This document shows positions 1 to 5,411 of a stretch of DNA of 12,529 bases, piece after piece. Numbering within the stretch: the first letter of the stretch is position 1; every line of letters begins with the position of its first letter. The position numbers and the translations under genes were made by a program. The notes under the pieces are model-generated. The model had not been told where the DNA came from. It saw only the letters and a program-made list of their open reading frames with translations, and did no database searches. The DNA lies in contig JAATVK010000167.1 of NCBI GenBank assembly GCA_014523485.1, positions 1 to 12,529 of the forward strand. The letters are read 5' to 3'. The DNA is from Nitrososphaerales archaeon TH5894 (GTDB lineage: Archaea; Thermoproteota; Nitrososphaeria; Nitrososphaerales; Nitrososphaeraceae).

Positions 1-372
1 CAACATCATTATGAGATAACAAAACAACAGACTATTGAAACAGCAATAAAATATTTTAGTAGAAATAGTATTGATATCAACAATAGTAATAATATTGCAA
101 TACAACTCGTAGATTATATTAGTGCGTTTTGTGATGATGATGATTTTTCTTTTCAAGATGCCATGAAAATAATAGTACAGAATCAACAAAAATACGCAGA
201 TGATTTTATAAACCGGTTATTAGGATCTATAGTCCCAATACTAGTAGAAAGGAGAGAAGATAAAGAATTTAATGAAGATATAAAGAACGTTGTAGATGAT
301 TTTATAAAACACGATTTAGATATGATGGTAATAGATGTTGCTACAGAAAAACAAAGACAGAAGAATAAATAA
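1..372 (+). CDS. 3' part of an unrecognised acidic protein (5' end outside window)
   Basis: The frame is open from the first base to the TAA at 370-372, so at least 123 residues are coded and the true start lies upstream. An internal ATG at 163 would give only 69 residues. Starting there is unlikely, because the frame before it also reads as normal protein (NIAIQLVDYISAFCDDDDFSF, residues about 36-56). The product is rich in Asp, Lys and Ile and looks mainly helical, with a run of four Asp, a hydrophobic segment (LLGSIVPILVE) and a charged Lys/Gln-rich tail. No signal peptide, catalytic motif or metal site is visible in this part, and I do not recognise the family. A T-rich tract at about 409-415 follows 37 bases after the stop and could end the transcript. 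That the frame is coding is fairly sure; the function is unknown. Confidence 0.7.
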   Translation, partial: QHHYEITKQQTIETAIKYFSRNSIDINNSNNIAIQLVDYISAFCDDDDFSFQDAMKIIVQNQQKYADDFINRLLGSIVPILVERREDKEFNEDIKNVVDDFIKHDLDMMVIDVATEKQRQKNK

Positions 373-454
373 CAAGAAATGAGATGTCAAGAATATTGTT
401 ATATAATATTTTTTTATAATATTAGTAGGAAAAAATTTGATATTATACAAACAA

Positions 455-568
455 ATGGTGACTGCAGCCGATTTATTGTTATTGGTGATTACTGGTCTAG
501 TATCATTATATCCAGTTAGCAGGCTAGTAAAGTACCGTGATAAAAAGAAGGAAGAAGAGATTAAGTAA
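455..568 (+). CDS. 37-residue single-pass membrane microprotein
   Basis: ATG at 455 opens a 37-codon frame ending TAA at 566-568. The product begins MVTAADLLLLVITGLVSLYP, so residues 4-19 form one hydrophobic helix. A short basic then acidic tail follows (RLVKYRDKKKEEEIK). This is the classic shape of a tiny N-out or N-in membrane anchor with a charged cytoplasmic tail. A TATA-like tract (411-420) lies about 40 bases upstream, which would leave a leader of roughly 10-15 nt, and no Shine-Dalgarno motif is seen. Only 14 bases separate its stop from the ATG of the TGA-interrupted gene at 583, so the two may be co-transcribed. Function unknown. The hydrophobic block followed by a strongly charged tail argues against a chance frame, but the length is too short to be certain. 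Confidence 0.55.
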   Translation: MVTAADLLLLVITGLVSLYPVSRLVKYRDKKKEEEIK

Positions 569-582
569 TAAGAACAAAAGAA

Positions 583-1077
583 ATGAGTTCTTCAACTAAC
601 CAAAATAATAATATTTATCCAAAATCTTGTGTCTATAATTGAAATACTCAGATTTATTGGAATACTGCAACTAACGAGTATTGGGAAGTTTTTACAAAGA
701 AACATGTTTGTCCAAATAGAGTAAATAACCTAATAAATACTTCTAATAATGTAGAAGGAACAACAACTAATACTAAACCCATATATTATAGTAAAAAACC
801 CTGGAATTCAAATCAACCAAAACCAAAGGTGTCTAATTCATTTGAATTATTAACTGGTCCAATTGATGCAATTCAAAAGAAGTATGAAATATTATCTAAT
901 ATTGTAATTGTTGAGTATAATGGCCGTATTCATGGTTCGCAAAGAGACAAGGACCTCGACGGAAATTTAAACATCCTGGTATATTATGAAGTTCCTGAAG
1001 GTAAAAGAGATGAAGTAAAGCAGAAATTCAATAACTTTCTTGCTAGAAACAATATAGTTTTACAAAGAATTTTTTGA
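583..1077 (+). pseudogene. small Cys-containing thaumarchaeal-type protein interrupted by in-frame TGA (Cys position)
   Basis: ATG at 583 reads MSSSTNQNNNIYPKSCVYN, meets TGA at 640-642, and the same frame then continues without another stop to TGA at 1075-1077 (164 sense codons in all). After the TGA come NTQIYWNTATNEYWEVF and then KKHVCPNR. From memory, this family has a CxxxC near the start (C-x-Y-x-C) followed by Ile-Tyr-Trp and a later His-x-Cys-Pro-Asn-Arg, together a likely zinc site. C16 and C43 are present and the TGA falls exactly at the expected second Cys (codon 20). The C-terminal part (from about residue 83) is a separate, well-formed domain rich in beta strand. It could still be made from a GTG at 829 (82 residues). 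Either one base changed TGT/TGC to TGA, or the TGA is read through. It ends 3 bases before the convergent gene's stop. Nonsense mutation is the simplest reading. Confidence 0.65.
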
Positions 1078-1080
1078 AGG

Positions 1081-1428
1081 TTAAAAATTATAATTAGAAA
1101 TTATATCACTAGTATTTTTTGTTGTTTCACTAAATATTATTTGTGCAACATGATCATCTGTTCCTAATATTTCTGCAATTTTAGAGGGGCCAAATTCTAA
1201 TATCATTTCAATTGTAAAATCATGACTCTGTAATAATTCGATTAAGCCTTTTGGAATATCTAGATGTTCTAATCTTTCACCTTTCCTAATTGCTAGTTTT
1301 ATTGATGATGATGATGATTTTTGAGATTGAGATGGTAGCAGAGATAATTGTAAATTAGAATTATTATTCTTTTTTATGGTTATAGGATAATACCCATTAG
1401 TCTCATTACTACTACTCGTCTCTAACAT
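1081..1428 (-). CDS. small protein with helix-hairpin-helix-like C-terminal domain
   Basis: A 115-residue product starts at ATG 1428. Residues 1-45 are low-complexity and polar (Ser/Asn-rich, including a Ser run coded by a TCA/ATC trinucleotide repeat at about 1303-1318). Residues about 58-104 look folded: LIELLQSHDFTIEMILEFG, then PSKIAEILGTDDHVAQII. The spacing of hydrophobic residues and the IAEILG turn resemble a helix-hairpin-helix/SAM-like DNA-binding fold, but this is pattern-level similarity only. A TATA-like box on the minus strand (1456-1465) lies about 32 bases before the start, fitting a nearly leaderless mRNA. The trinucleotide repeat could vary in length without shifting the frame. 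Coding status is secure; a DNA- or protein-binding role is inference. Confidence 0.7.
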   Translation of the reverse strand: MLETSSSNETNGYYPITIKKNNNSNLQLSLLPSQSQKSSSSSIKLAIRKGERLEHLDIPKGLIELLQSHDFTIEMILEFGPSKIAEILGTDDHVAQIIFSETTKNTSDIISNYNF

Positions 1429-1455
1429 ATTATAATAATAATAGATAGACTACAT

Positions 1456-1465
1456 AATATTTATT
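1456..1465 (-). promoter_or_regulatory. TATA box of the 1081-1428 gene
   Basis: The minus strand reads AATAAATATT, centred about 32 bases before the ATG at 1428. It is slightly farther than the 26-27 base norm seen for other genes here, implying a leader of about 5 nt. No Shine-Dalgarno motif lies between. Confidence 0.4.
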
Positions 1466-1540
1466 GAATTTATTTATTTCTTATTCTTGGCGTGTATATT
1501 CTTCTGAATAATTAATTGAATAAATACTATATATCAAACG

Positions 1541-1645
1541 TTCTTGTTTTATTATGAACTGCCACCATTGGGAAATAGAGAAGAAGTTAAGCAAAGATTC
1601 AATAAATTTAGTATTAATGTATCTTCTATATCTCTCGATCGATAA
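1541..1645 (+). pseudogene. remnant paralogue of the C-terminal domain of the 583-1077 gene
   Basis: The frame ending TAA at 1643-1645 reads LFYYELPPLGNREEVKQRFN, then KFSINVSSISLDR. It aligns with VYYEVPEGKRDEVKQKFNNF near the C-terminus of the 583-1077 product, sharing YYE, P, G, R-E/D-EVKQ and FN-F, with a one-codon insertion and a diverged end. The frame is closed upstream at 1517-1519 and there is no ATG, N-terminal Cys region or promoter for it, so only the tail of a second copy survives. An ATG at 1554 in another frame gives an unrelated sequence. The two related tails lie on either side of the minus-strand gene at 1081-1428, pointing to an old local duplication followed by decay. Confidence 0.6.
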
Positions 1646-1658
1646 AGTAATCAATCAA

Positions 1659-1668
1659 TTAAAATATG
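1659..1668 (+). promoter_or_regulatory. TATA box of the 1693-1908 gene
   Basis: TTAAAATATG is centred about 29 bases before the ATG at 1693. No ribosome binding motif precedes the ATG, so a transcript with little or no leader is expected. Confidence 0.4.
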
Positions 1669-1692
1669 AGAAATAGTTATAATAACTGAATC

Positions 1693-1908
1693 ATGGCTGA
1701 AGAAAAAGAAAAAGTTATCTGTCCTACCTGTAAACAACTTGGTTATAAAAGTCAGGTATATGTTATTGATTGGCAAAGTTCTTTACAACAAATAGATGGA
1801 TATTATAATGAAAATGGGGATTATGTTAAATCTTATTTGGATCCAAAAATAACAGCAATTAAGGCTTTTTGGTGTACTTATGGTCATTTTTGGATACAAA
1901 CAAAATAA
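1693..1908 (+). CDS. 71-residue zinc-ribbon-like protein (CPxC...CxxxH)
   Basis: The ATG start gives MAEEKEKVICPTCKQLGYKS. C10 and C13 form a CPxC knuckle, and C61 with H65 (WCTYGHFW) form the second half, so one zinc ion could be bound by Cys3His. Between them are a Ser-x-Val-Tyr strand and a Tyr-Tyr-Asn-Glu-Asn-Gly turn. As I recall, small thaumarchaeal zinc proteins share a CPxC, a Tyr-Asp-Glu-x-Gly turn and a final CSNGH, and this one fits that outline with CTYGH in place of CSNGH. No DNA-binding or catalytic motif is visible and the cellular role is unknown. It is transcribed alone with a TATA-like box about 29 bases upstream. The nearest neighbour upstream is a decayed fragment and downstream is a long gene-poor stretch. 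Confidence 0.75.
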   Translation: MAEEKEKVICPTCKQLGYKSQVYVIDWQSSLQQIDGYYNENGDYVKSYLDPKITAIKAFWCTYGHFWIQTK

Positions 1909-2073
1909 TAATATATATTATAATATATCAAAAACATTAACTACAATCTTCACTACGATCTTTGTTCTTGTTTCTGGATTTAGTTTCATTTTTTAGGTTC
2001 TGAATTTTTAGATATCTTCAAAAAATCTTTTAATCAATAATTAATTATTATTATTATTATACCAATGTTTGTC

Positions 2074-2196
2074 TTAGTTGTGTTTATCAAAACAATCAAG
2101 TAAATTTTCGAGAATAATTTCGTACGTTTCTACATTATAATATTTCCTACTATGGTCAAGGAAACGTTGGTAAAGTTGTTCTGATATTTCACAACA
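2074..2196 (-). pseudogene. possible decayed small ORF (start out of frame)
   Basis: On the minus strand the frame ending TAA at 2074-2076 reads CCEISEQLYQRFLDHSRKYY, then NVETYEIILENLLDCFDKHN. It is charged and amphipathic, like a real helical protein. It has no ATG, GTG or TTG start. An ATG at 2195-2197 sits at its edge but one base out of frame and stops after two codons, so a single-base indel could have broken it. About 40 open codons can occur by chance in this composition, so this is weak. Confidence 0.2.
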
Positions 2197-2257
2197 TTTT
2201 TAAATAGTTAAAATATAATTGAAGTTCTTAGGTAGAGTTGCTAACTTAGTATTACTA

Positions 2258-2295
2258 AATTAGAGTAGTGGATTAGATTAGAGAATTAGAGTAGT
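2258..2295. repeat. two 12-nt direct repeats AATTAGAGTAGT
   Basis: AATTAGAGTAGT occurs at 2258-2269 and exactly again at 2284-2295, with GGATTAGATTAGAG-like sequence between, a spacing of 26 bases start to start. It could be tandem protein-binding sites or slippage-derived sequence. It lies about 130 bases before the hairpin array. Confidence 0.4.
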
Positions 2296-2420
2296 TAATG
2301 TTTACAGGGAATTTCAATTACCAATTTTTATTGTGAAATCAATTAGTAAAAAAGATTTATTGAATTTTTTGTTACTAACTTTAATAAAATATCAGTAGAG
2401 TAATAGATTAATTATAATTG

Positions 2421-2471
2421 TCATAGCCTGAAATCAATCGAGGTTTATAGATTATATGAATCAGGCTATGA
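2421..2471. repeat. hairpin unit 1 of a three-unit array
   Basis: The arms TCATAGCCTGA (2421-2431) and TCAGGCTATGA (2461-2471) are a perfect 11-bp inverted repeat around a 29-nt loop. Two further G-T wobble pairs can extend the base. Nearly the same arms recur at 2577-2630 and 2770-2814. A short open frame (2407-2502) runs through it but has no start codon. Confidence 0.75.
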
Positions 2472-2576
2472 TGTGAATATTTCTTTGGTGTGGAAGTTCT
2501 AATACCTAGAAACTATATTATTTATTACTTTTGAAACTATTCTTTTAGAGTTTTAAATAACATTAGAATATTATTG

Positions 2577-2630
2577 TCATAGCCTGAATTGGTAGTAGAA
2601 GTTACTCCAGGACAATGATTCAGACTATGA
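2577..2630. repeat. hairpin unit 2 of a three-unit array
   Basis: The arms TCATAGCCTGAAT (2577-2589) and ATTCAGACTATGA (2618-2630) pair over 13 positions with one exception, C2583/A2624. On the minus strand that pair becomes G-U, so a minus-strand RNA would be fully paired. The 28-nt loop starts TGGTAGTAGAAG, resembling the start of unit 3's loop. The 13-nt repeat AAATTCTCATTCT lies at 2714-2726 downstream. Confidence 0.75.
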
Positions 2631-2769
2631 CTACGATTTACCTATTTGTCTGGGACAAGACTACTTGAGAAAAGTATATTGTAATGATAAAAAATAATAT
2701 TTATAAGTTTTATAAATTCTCATTCTCTGTCTTGAATATGTTATTTTTTAATATTAATTGTTTATTTGC

Positions 2770-2814
2770 CATAGCCTGAACTGGTAGAAGATCCCGCTGA
2801 GGATTCAGACTATG
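2770..2814. repeat. hairpin unit 3 of a three-unit array
   Basis: The arms CATAGCCTGAA (2770-2780) and TTCAGACTATG (2804-2814) pair over 11 positions with one C/A exception, the same position and bases as in unit 2. It would again be G-U on the minus strand. The next pair out (C2769/A2815) is also G-U on the minus strand. The 23-nt loop begins CTGGTAGAAG. Confidence 0.75.
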
Positions 2815-2845
2815 ACGTATTATGACTTAATGCGTATGCCAAATG

Positions 2846-2860
2846 GTTCAAGATTTGAAC
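2846..2860. repeat. short perfect hairpin downstream of array
   Basis: GTTCAA (2846-2851) and TTGAAC (2855-2860) form a perfect 6-bp stem with a three-base loop. It is followed by no T-run, so it is not an obvious terminator. Confidence 0.4.
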
Positions 2861-3046
2861 TATATTCAGTTAGTACCAATTATATTTATTAATTCTTGAA
2901 ATTCTCATTCTATGTTCTGAAATTTATTGTATTCAAACCAGTTACTAGTATATAGTCCTAATTAATCAATATAAAACACTAGGGATATACAGTTTTATGA
3001 CTAGTACATTTTATTAAGGGTTGTACTCTTTACAAATCTTATGTGA

Positions 3047-3256
3047 AATAAAATTTTAGTCATTCTTTACGAGTGGTGGAATGATGATTATGATAACAAT
3101 TTTAGTTCGCACGAATTAGAGTGTAAAGAAGTAGAAAATTATGAGAAAGTTATGGATTCACATCCTCATTACCTAACTCTATTCCATAATCGTGCTCTAG
3201 TGTATAAACAAAGTCTGAAGAAGATTTATTTAGCAAAGATAAAAGGACATGCCTAG
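3047..3256 (+). pseudogene. start-less protein-like ORF, probably a gene remnant
   Basis: The frame is open from 3047 to TAG at 3254-3256 (69 codons). The product includes ILYEWWNDDYDNNFSSHELE, then a charged helix and HPHYLTLFHNRALVYKQSLK ending KIYLAKIKGHA. The composition (aromatic, charged, helical) looks like real protein. There is no usable start near its beginning, and the only ATG (3152) would leave 34 residues. The 5' part may have been lost or shifted out of frame, or this may be a chance frame. I do not recognise the family. It lies between the hairpin array and the convergent end of the luciferase-like gene. Confidence 0.35.
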
Positions 3257-3434
3257 TAGATATCTAGGATATCGCTAGAGTTACAAACTAACACATAAAA
3301 TCTGTAAAAATTTCTATAATCTTTGTCCGTCCAGAAAATATTTACCAAAATATTTGTCTAAATTTGTAATAAAATATTTATTCAAATATGCCATATATAT
3401 GTTGAAGGAAAGTATATGAAAAACTCAGTTATTG

Positions 3435-3456
3435 CAATTCAATCTTTTGTGAATTG
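3435..3456 (-). terminator. possible terminator of the luciferase-like gene
   Basis: CAATTCA (3435-3441) and TGAATTG (3450-3456) form a perfect 7-bp stem with an 8-nt loop, 20 bases beyond the stop at 3477. On the minus strand five T residues follow about 10 bases later (3420-3424 region). The gap makes it weaker than a textbook intrinsic terminator. Confidence 0.35.
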
Positions 3457-3476
3457 ACCTAAGTAAATAACTTAAA

Positions 3477-4394
3477 TCACTTAATTGCTTTCATTACATC
3501 ATTAAATGAACTTAAGGAATTTATGTCAAAAGGATCTTGAAAAGAAAGTAAGAATTGAGTTACGCCAGCTTTTAAATATTCATTAATTCTTTCTGCTATG
3601 TTAGCCGGTTTTCCTATTAGCCCATGTTTTTTTATTTGATGTAGCATATTTGGACCTCTTTCCATTGCAAATATTTTTTCTTTATATTTAAGATCAGTCT
3701 CTGACTCAGCAATCACAACATCTAACTCTATTGATTTCTCAATTTTTCGATTTGTATTTTTACCACTAATACGAGTAAAATCATGGTTTAATTTTAAAAA
3801 TTCTATAGGTGATATATAAGAAGATTCCCATATATCTGCATAATTGGCTGCAATTGTCATAGTCTTTTTTTTCTTGGCAGCAACTGTGATTGGAATCTTT
3901 TCAATCACTATATGAGGAATTTTTAGACTTGCACCATTTAATTTAAAATATTTTCCTTCAAATTTTACAGATGACATTCTTGAGTTCCAGAGCATAATCA
4001 AAACTTTTAATCCTTCATCTAATAGCTGTACTCTTTCAAAGGCTTTTCGATATTCAATTCCAAAAGGGTGCCACCATTGGATAGAATATTGTAATGTAGC
4101 ACCAGCACCTGTTCTGAATTCTAATCTTCCTTTGGTTAAATGTTGAAATGTTATTGCCTGTTTAGCGAGTAAAGTAATATTTCGATATTCGGGAAAAAGG
4201 TAAGTTATTACAGGTCCAATTTTTATTTTACTTGTAATATTAATTAATGATGATAACACAGTCCAACAGTCCAAATCAATATCTGTTAACGATTCACCAT
4301 AAAAAAATCCATCATATCCTGATTTTTCAGCAAATATGCAGGTTTCTTTTATCTTTTCGTAATTGGTTCCCCAAACCTCTAAACAAAATTTCAT
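3477..4394 (-). CDS. luciferase-like monooxygenase (probable F420-dependent oxidoreductase)
   Basis: The 305-residue product is a normal length for the bacterial-luciferase-like TIM-barrel superfamily. Seen in sequence: the first strand MKFCLEVWG; AEKSGYDGFFYGES (residues 22-35), the usual place for the strand that faces the flavin; a conserved KGRLEFRTGAGA (88-99); the AFERVQLLDEGLKVLIMLW helix (118-136); FEGKYFKL (145-152); and AANYADIW (182-189), where the family usually has AARYADGW. Members use F420H2 or FMN to move hydride to an organic substrate, and thaumarchaea make F420, so an F420 enzyme is likely. The substrate cannot be told. The phosphate-binding loop before the AANYADIW helix, often GGxGPK or AAxGPK, reads AAKKKK here, which is odd. 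It stands alone, with a TATA box 25 bases before the ATG. Cytoplasmic. Confidence 0.9.
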   Translation of the reverse strand: MKFCLEVWGTNYEKIKETCIFAEKSGYDGFFYGESLTDIDLDCWTVLSSLINITSKIKIGPVITYLFPEYRNITLLAKQAITFQHLTKGRLEFRTGAGATLQYSIQWWHPFGIEYRKAFERVQLLDEGLKVLIMLWNSRMSSVKFEGKYFKLNGASLKIPHIVIEKIPITVAAKKKKTMTIAANYADIWESSYISPIEFLKLNHDFTRISGKNTNRKIEKSIELDVVIAESETDLKYKEKIFAMERGPNMLHQIKKHGLIGKPANIAERINEYLKAGVTQFLLSFQDPFDINSLSSFNDVMKAIK

Positions 4395-4414
4395 AATATC
4401 GATGTTATTATTTA

Positions 4415-4423
4415 TTATTTAAA
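4415..4423 (-). promoter_or_regulatory. TATA box of the luciferase-like gene
   Basis: The minus strand reads TTTAAATAA, centred 25 bases before the ATG at 4394, and implies a leaderless transcript. A small inverted repeat AGTCT/AGACT (about 4423-4435) lies just upstream of it. Confidence 0.5.
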
Positions 4424-4722
4424 GTCTGAAAGACTATTCATTAGTACACATTTTGTAATGAAAGATTATCTGTTCAATTGAAAATCAAAATTGTTGTTAA
4501 CATATGCAATTAGAATTATTTTATAGCCAGAGTTATTCAGAATTTGGAAATATATTACAAGATATAGGGTGCTGATCATATAGATAATATGTCTAAAGGT
4601 AATACAAATTATTTCCTAATAATAATAGCATGATAAACAATTAAACAAATAAAATTTTTTTTATTTTAAATGTACTTGGTTTCACTTGAATTAGTTATTA
4701 TAATATATGGAAATATATATTC

Positions 4723-4728
4723 AAAAAA
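4723..4728 (-). terminator. T-run terminator candidate of the 5669-4731 operon
   Basis: Six T residues on the minus strand lie 2 bases beyond the stop codon at 4731, with no hairpin. Archaeal RNA polymerase can stop at T-tracts alone, so this is plausible but weak. Confidence 0.3.
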
Positions 4729-4730
4729 TG

Positions 4731-5387
4731 TTATTTATCCTCATCCTTATTATCACTTGCAAGTTTTATTGACTTCCTTATACTATCAATTTGGATATCA
4801 TCACTTCTTGTAATTAATTTAGAGAAAGACGGATTGGCATCTTTTCCTAATGTGATTGCATTTTCATCTTTATTAAGTATAAACACTGTCACTCCATTTT
4901 CTGAAAGTTTATGAGCGAATTTTTTAGCTCCTTTTATATATTTGAAAAAATCAGTTATCTTATTATCTTTTAGTATTTCTACTGGAATCTCAAAAATTGA
5001 TGGATCAATAATGTGTAATTTTATTTGGTTATTTGCGCTTTCTATTATTAATGAATTATTATTTTGAATTGCTACTTTGATAGTACCACTCATGTATCTT
5101 AATCCTTTAACAAGAAAATCCATAAACATATCATTATAGGAATTTGATTTTTGTGATTTGGAAATGTTTTCATCAAGGATCTTTAAATCTTGGTGATCAA
5201 TATTTAAAAATAATTCAGATCCATTGTAATTTTCTATATATGATTTAGGGATCCTATAAGTACGATTATTTACATCGTCTATAACAAGTATATGATCATC
5301 ATAATTAGCAACTACATATCCTACTGAAATATTATCTTTTGTACGCACATTTTTTTTTGATTTTATTATATTATCCCAGTCCGTCAA
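4731..5387 (-). CDS. PRC-barrel-like domain protein with archaeal C-terminal domain
   Basis: The 218-residue product has two parts. Residues about 10-65 (KKNVRTKDNISVGYVV ... YRIPKSYIENYNGSELFLNI) follow the beta-rich pattern of PRC-barrel/DUF2171-like domains, with a Gly-x-Val turn, IPK and a Tyr-x-Gly. Residues about 87-200 form a second domain: a possibly membrane-touching helix (MFMDFLVKGLRYMSG), beta strands, then AKKFAHKLSENGVTVFIL and LITRSDDIQI, a pattern I recall from other archaeal unknowns. The start is TTG (TTGACGGAC). It is supported by a Shine-Dalgarno-like AAAGGATG 9-15 bases before it, one of the few in the window, as expected for the second gene of an operon. It lies 24 bases after the 85-residue gene and in the same reading frame. 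Its role is unknown, perhaps RNA or protein binding or scaffolding. Confidence 0.75.
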   Translation of the reverse strand: MTDWDNIIKSKKNVRTKDNISVGYVVANYDDHILVIDDVNNRTYRIPKSYIENYNGSELFLNIDHQDLKILDENISKSQKSNSYNDMFMDFLVKGLRYMSGTIKVAIQNNNSLIIESANNQIKLHIIDPSIFEIPVEILKDNKITDFFKYIKGAKKFAHKLSENGVTVFILNKDENAITLGKDANPSFSKLITRSDDIQIDSIRKSIKLASDNKDEDK

Positions 5388-5394
5388 TGAACAA

Positions 5395-5402
5395 TCATCC
5401 TT
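5395..5402 (-). promoter_or_regulatory. Shine-Dalgarno-like site for the TTG start at 5387
   Basis: The minus strand reads AAGGATGA about 8-15 bases before TTG. An out-of-frame ATG inside this motif opens a frame of only four codons whose TGA overlaps the TTG, so start-site coupling is possible. Most other genes here lack such a motif. Confidence 0.45.
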
Positions 5403-5411
5403 TAGTATGTT

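Larger units (their letters stand above)
2714..2911. repeat. 13-nt direct repeat AAATTCTCATTCT following hairpin units 2 and 3
   Basis: AAATTCTCATTCT occurs at 2714-2726 and 2899-2911, and both copies are followed by a TGT...TGAA sequence. They lie 137 and 129 bases after the start of hairpin units 2 and 3. The repeating unit is therefore longer than the hairpin alone, roughly 150-190 bases with a diverged middle. AT-rich TATA-like sequence lies just before each copy. Confidence 0.55.
1909..3476. other. 1.57-kb gene-poor stretch with hairpin array and ORF scraps
   Basis: No complete gene with a plausible start is present on either strand. The stretch holds a 12-nt direct repeat (2258-2295), three related imperfect hairpins (2421-2814) with a 13-nt repeat after the second and third, an unlinked hairpin (2846-2860), two start-less reading frames that look protein-like (2074-2196 minus, 3047-3256 plus), and three copies of AAAATATTT between about 3336 and 3405. 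It could be a regulatory or RNA-coding region, or a graveyard of decayed genes. The sequence alone does not decide this. Confidence 0.5.
4395..4730. other. 336-base intergenic stretch
   Basis: It contains the TATA box of the luciferase-like gene and, beside the stop of the 4731-5387 gene, a minus-strand run of six T residues (4723-4728) that could end that operon's transcript. A 23-codon plus-strand frame (4504-4575) has no promoter-like support and is not called. Nothing else is evident. Confidence 0.5.

Noticed and set aside
640..642. TGA read as selenocysteine as a firm call
   Set aside because: It sits at a Cys position, but selenocysteine machinery is not known in this lineage and no recoding hairpin was identified. 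It is left as a finding.
2407..2892. Short frames running through the hairpins (2407-2502, about 2602-2697, 2812-2892)
   Set aside because: They lack starts or differ in frame between units, while the inverted repeats are shared, so the hairpins rather than peptides look conserved.
2411..2930. CRISPR array interpretation of the repeated units
   Set aside because: Only three units, spacing of 150-190 bases, internal palindromes with variable loops, and no cas genes nearby.
4504..4575. 23-codon plus-strand frame
   Set aside because: No TATA box at proper spacing and no recognisable features; this length is expected by chance.
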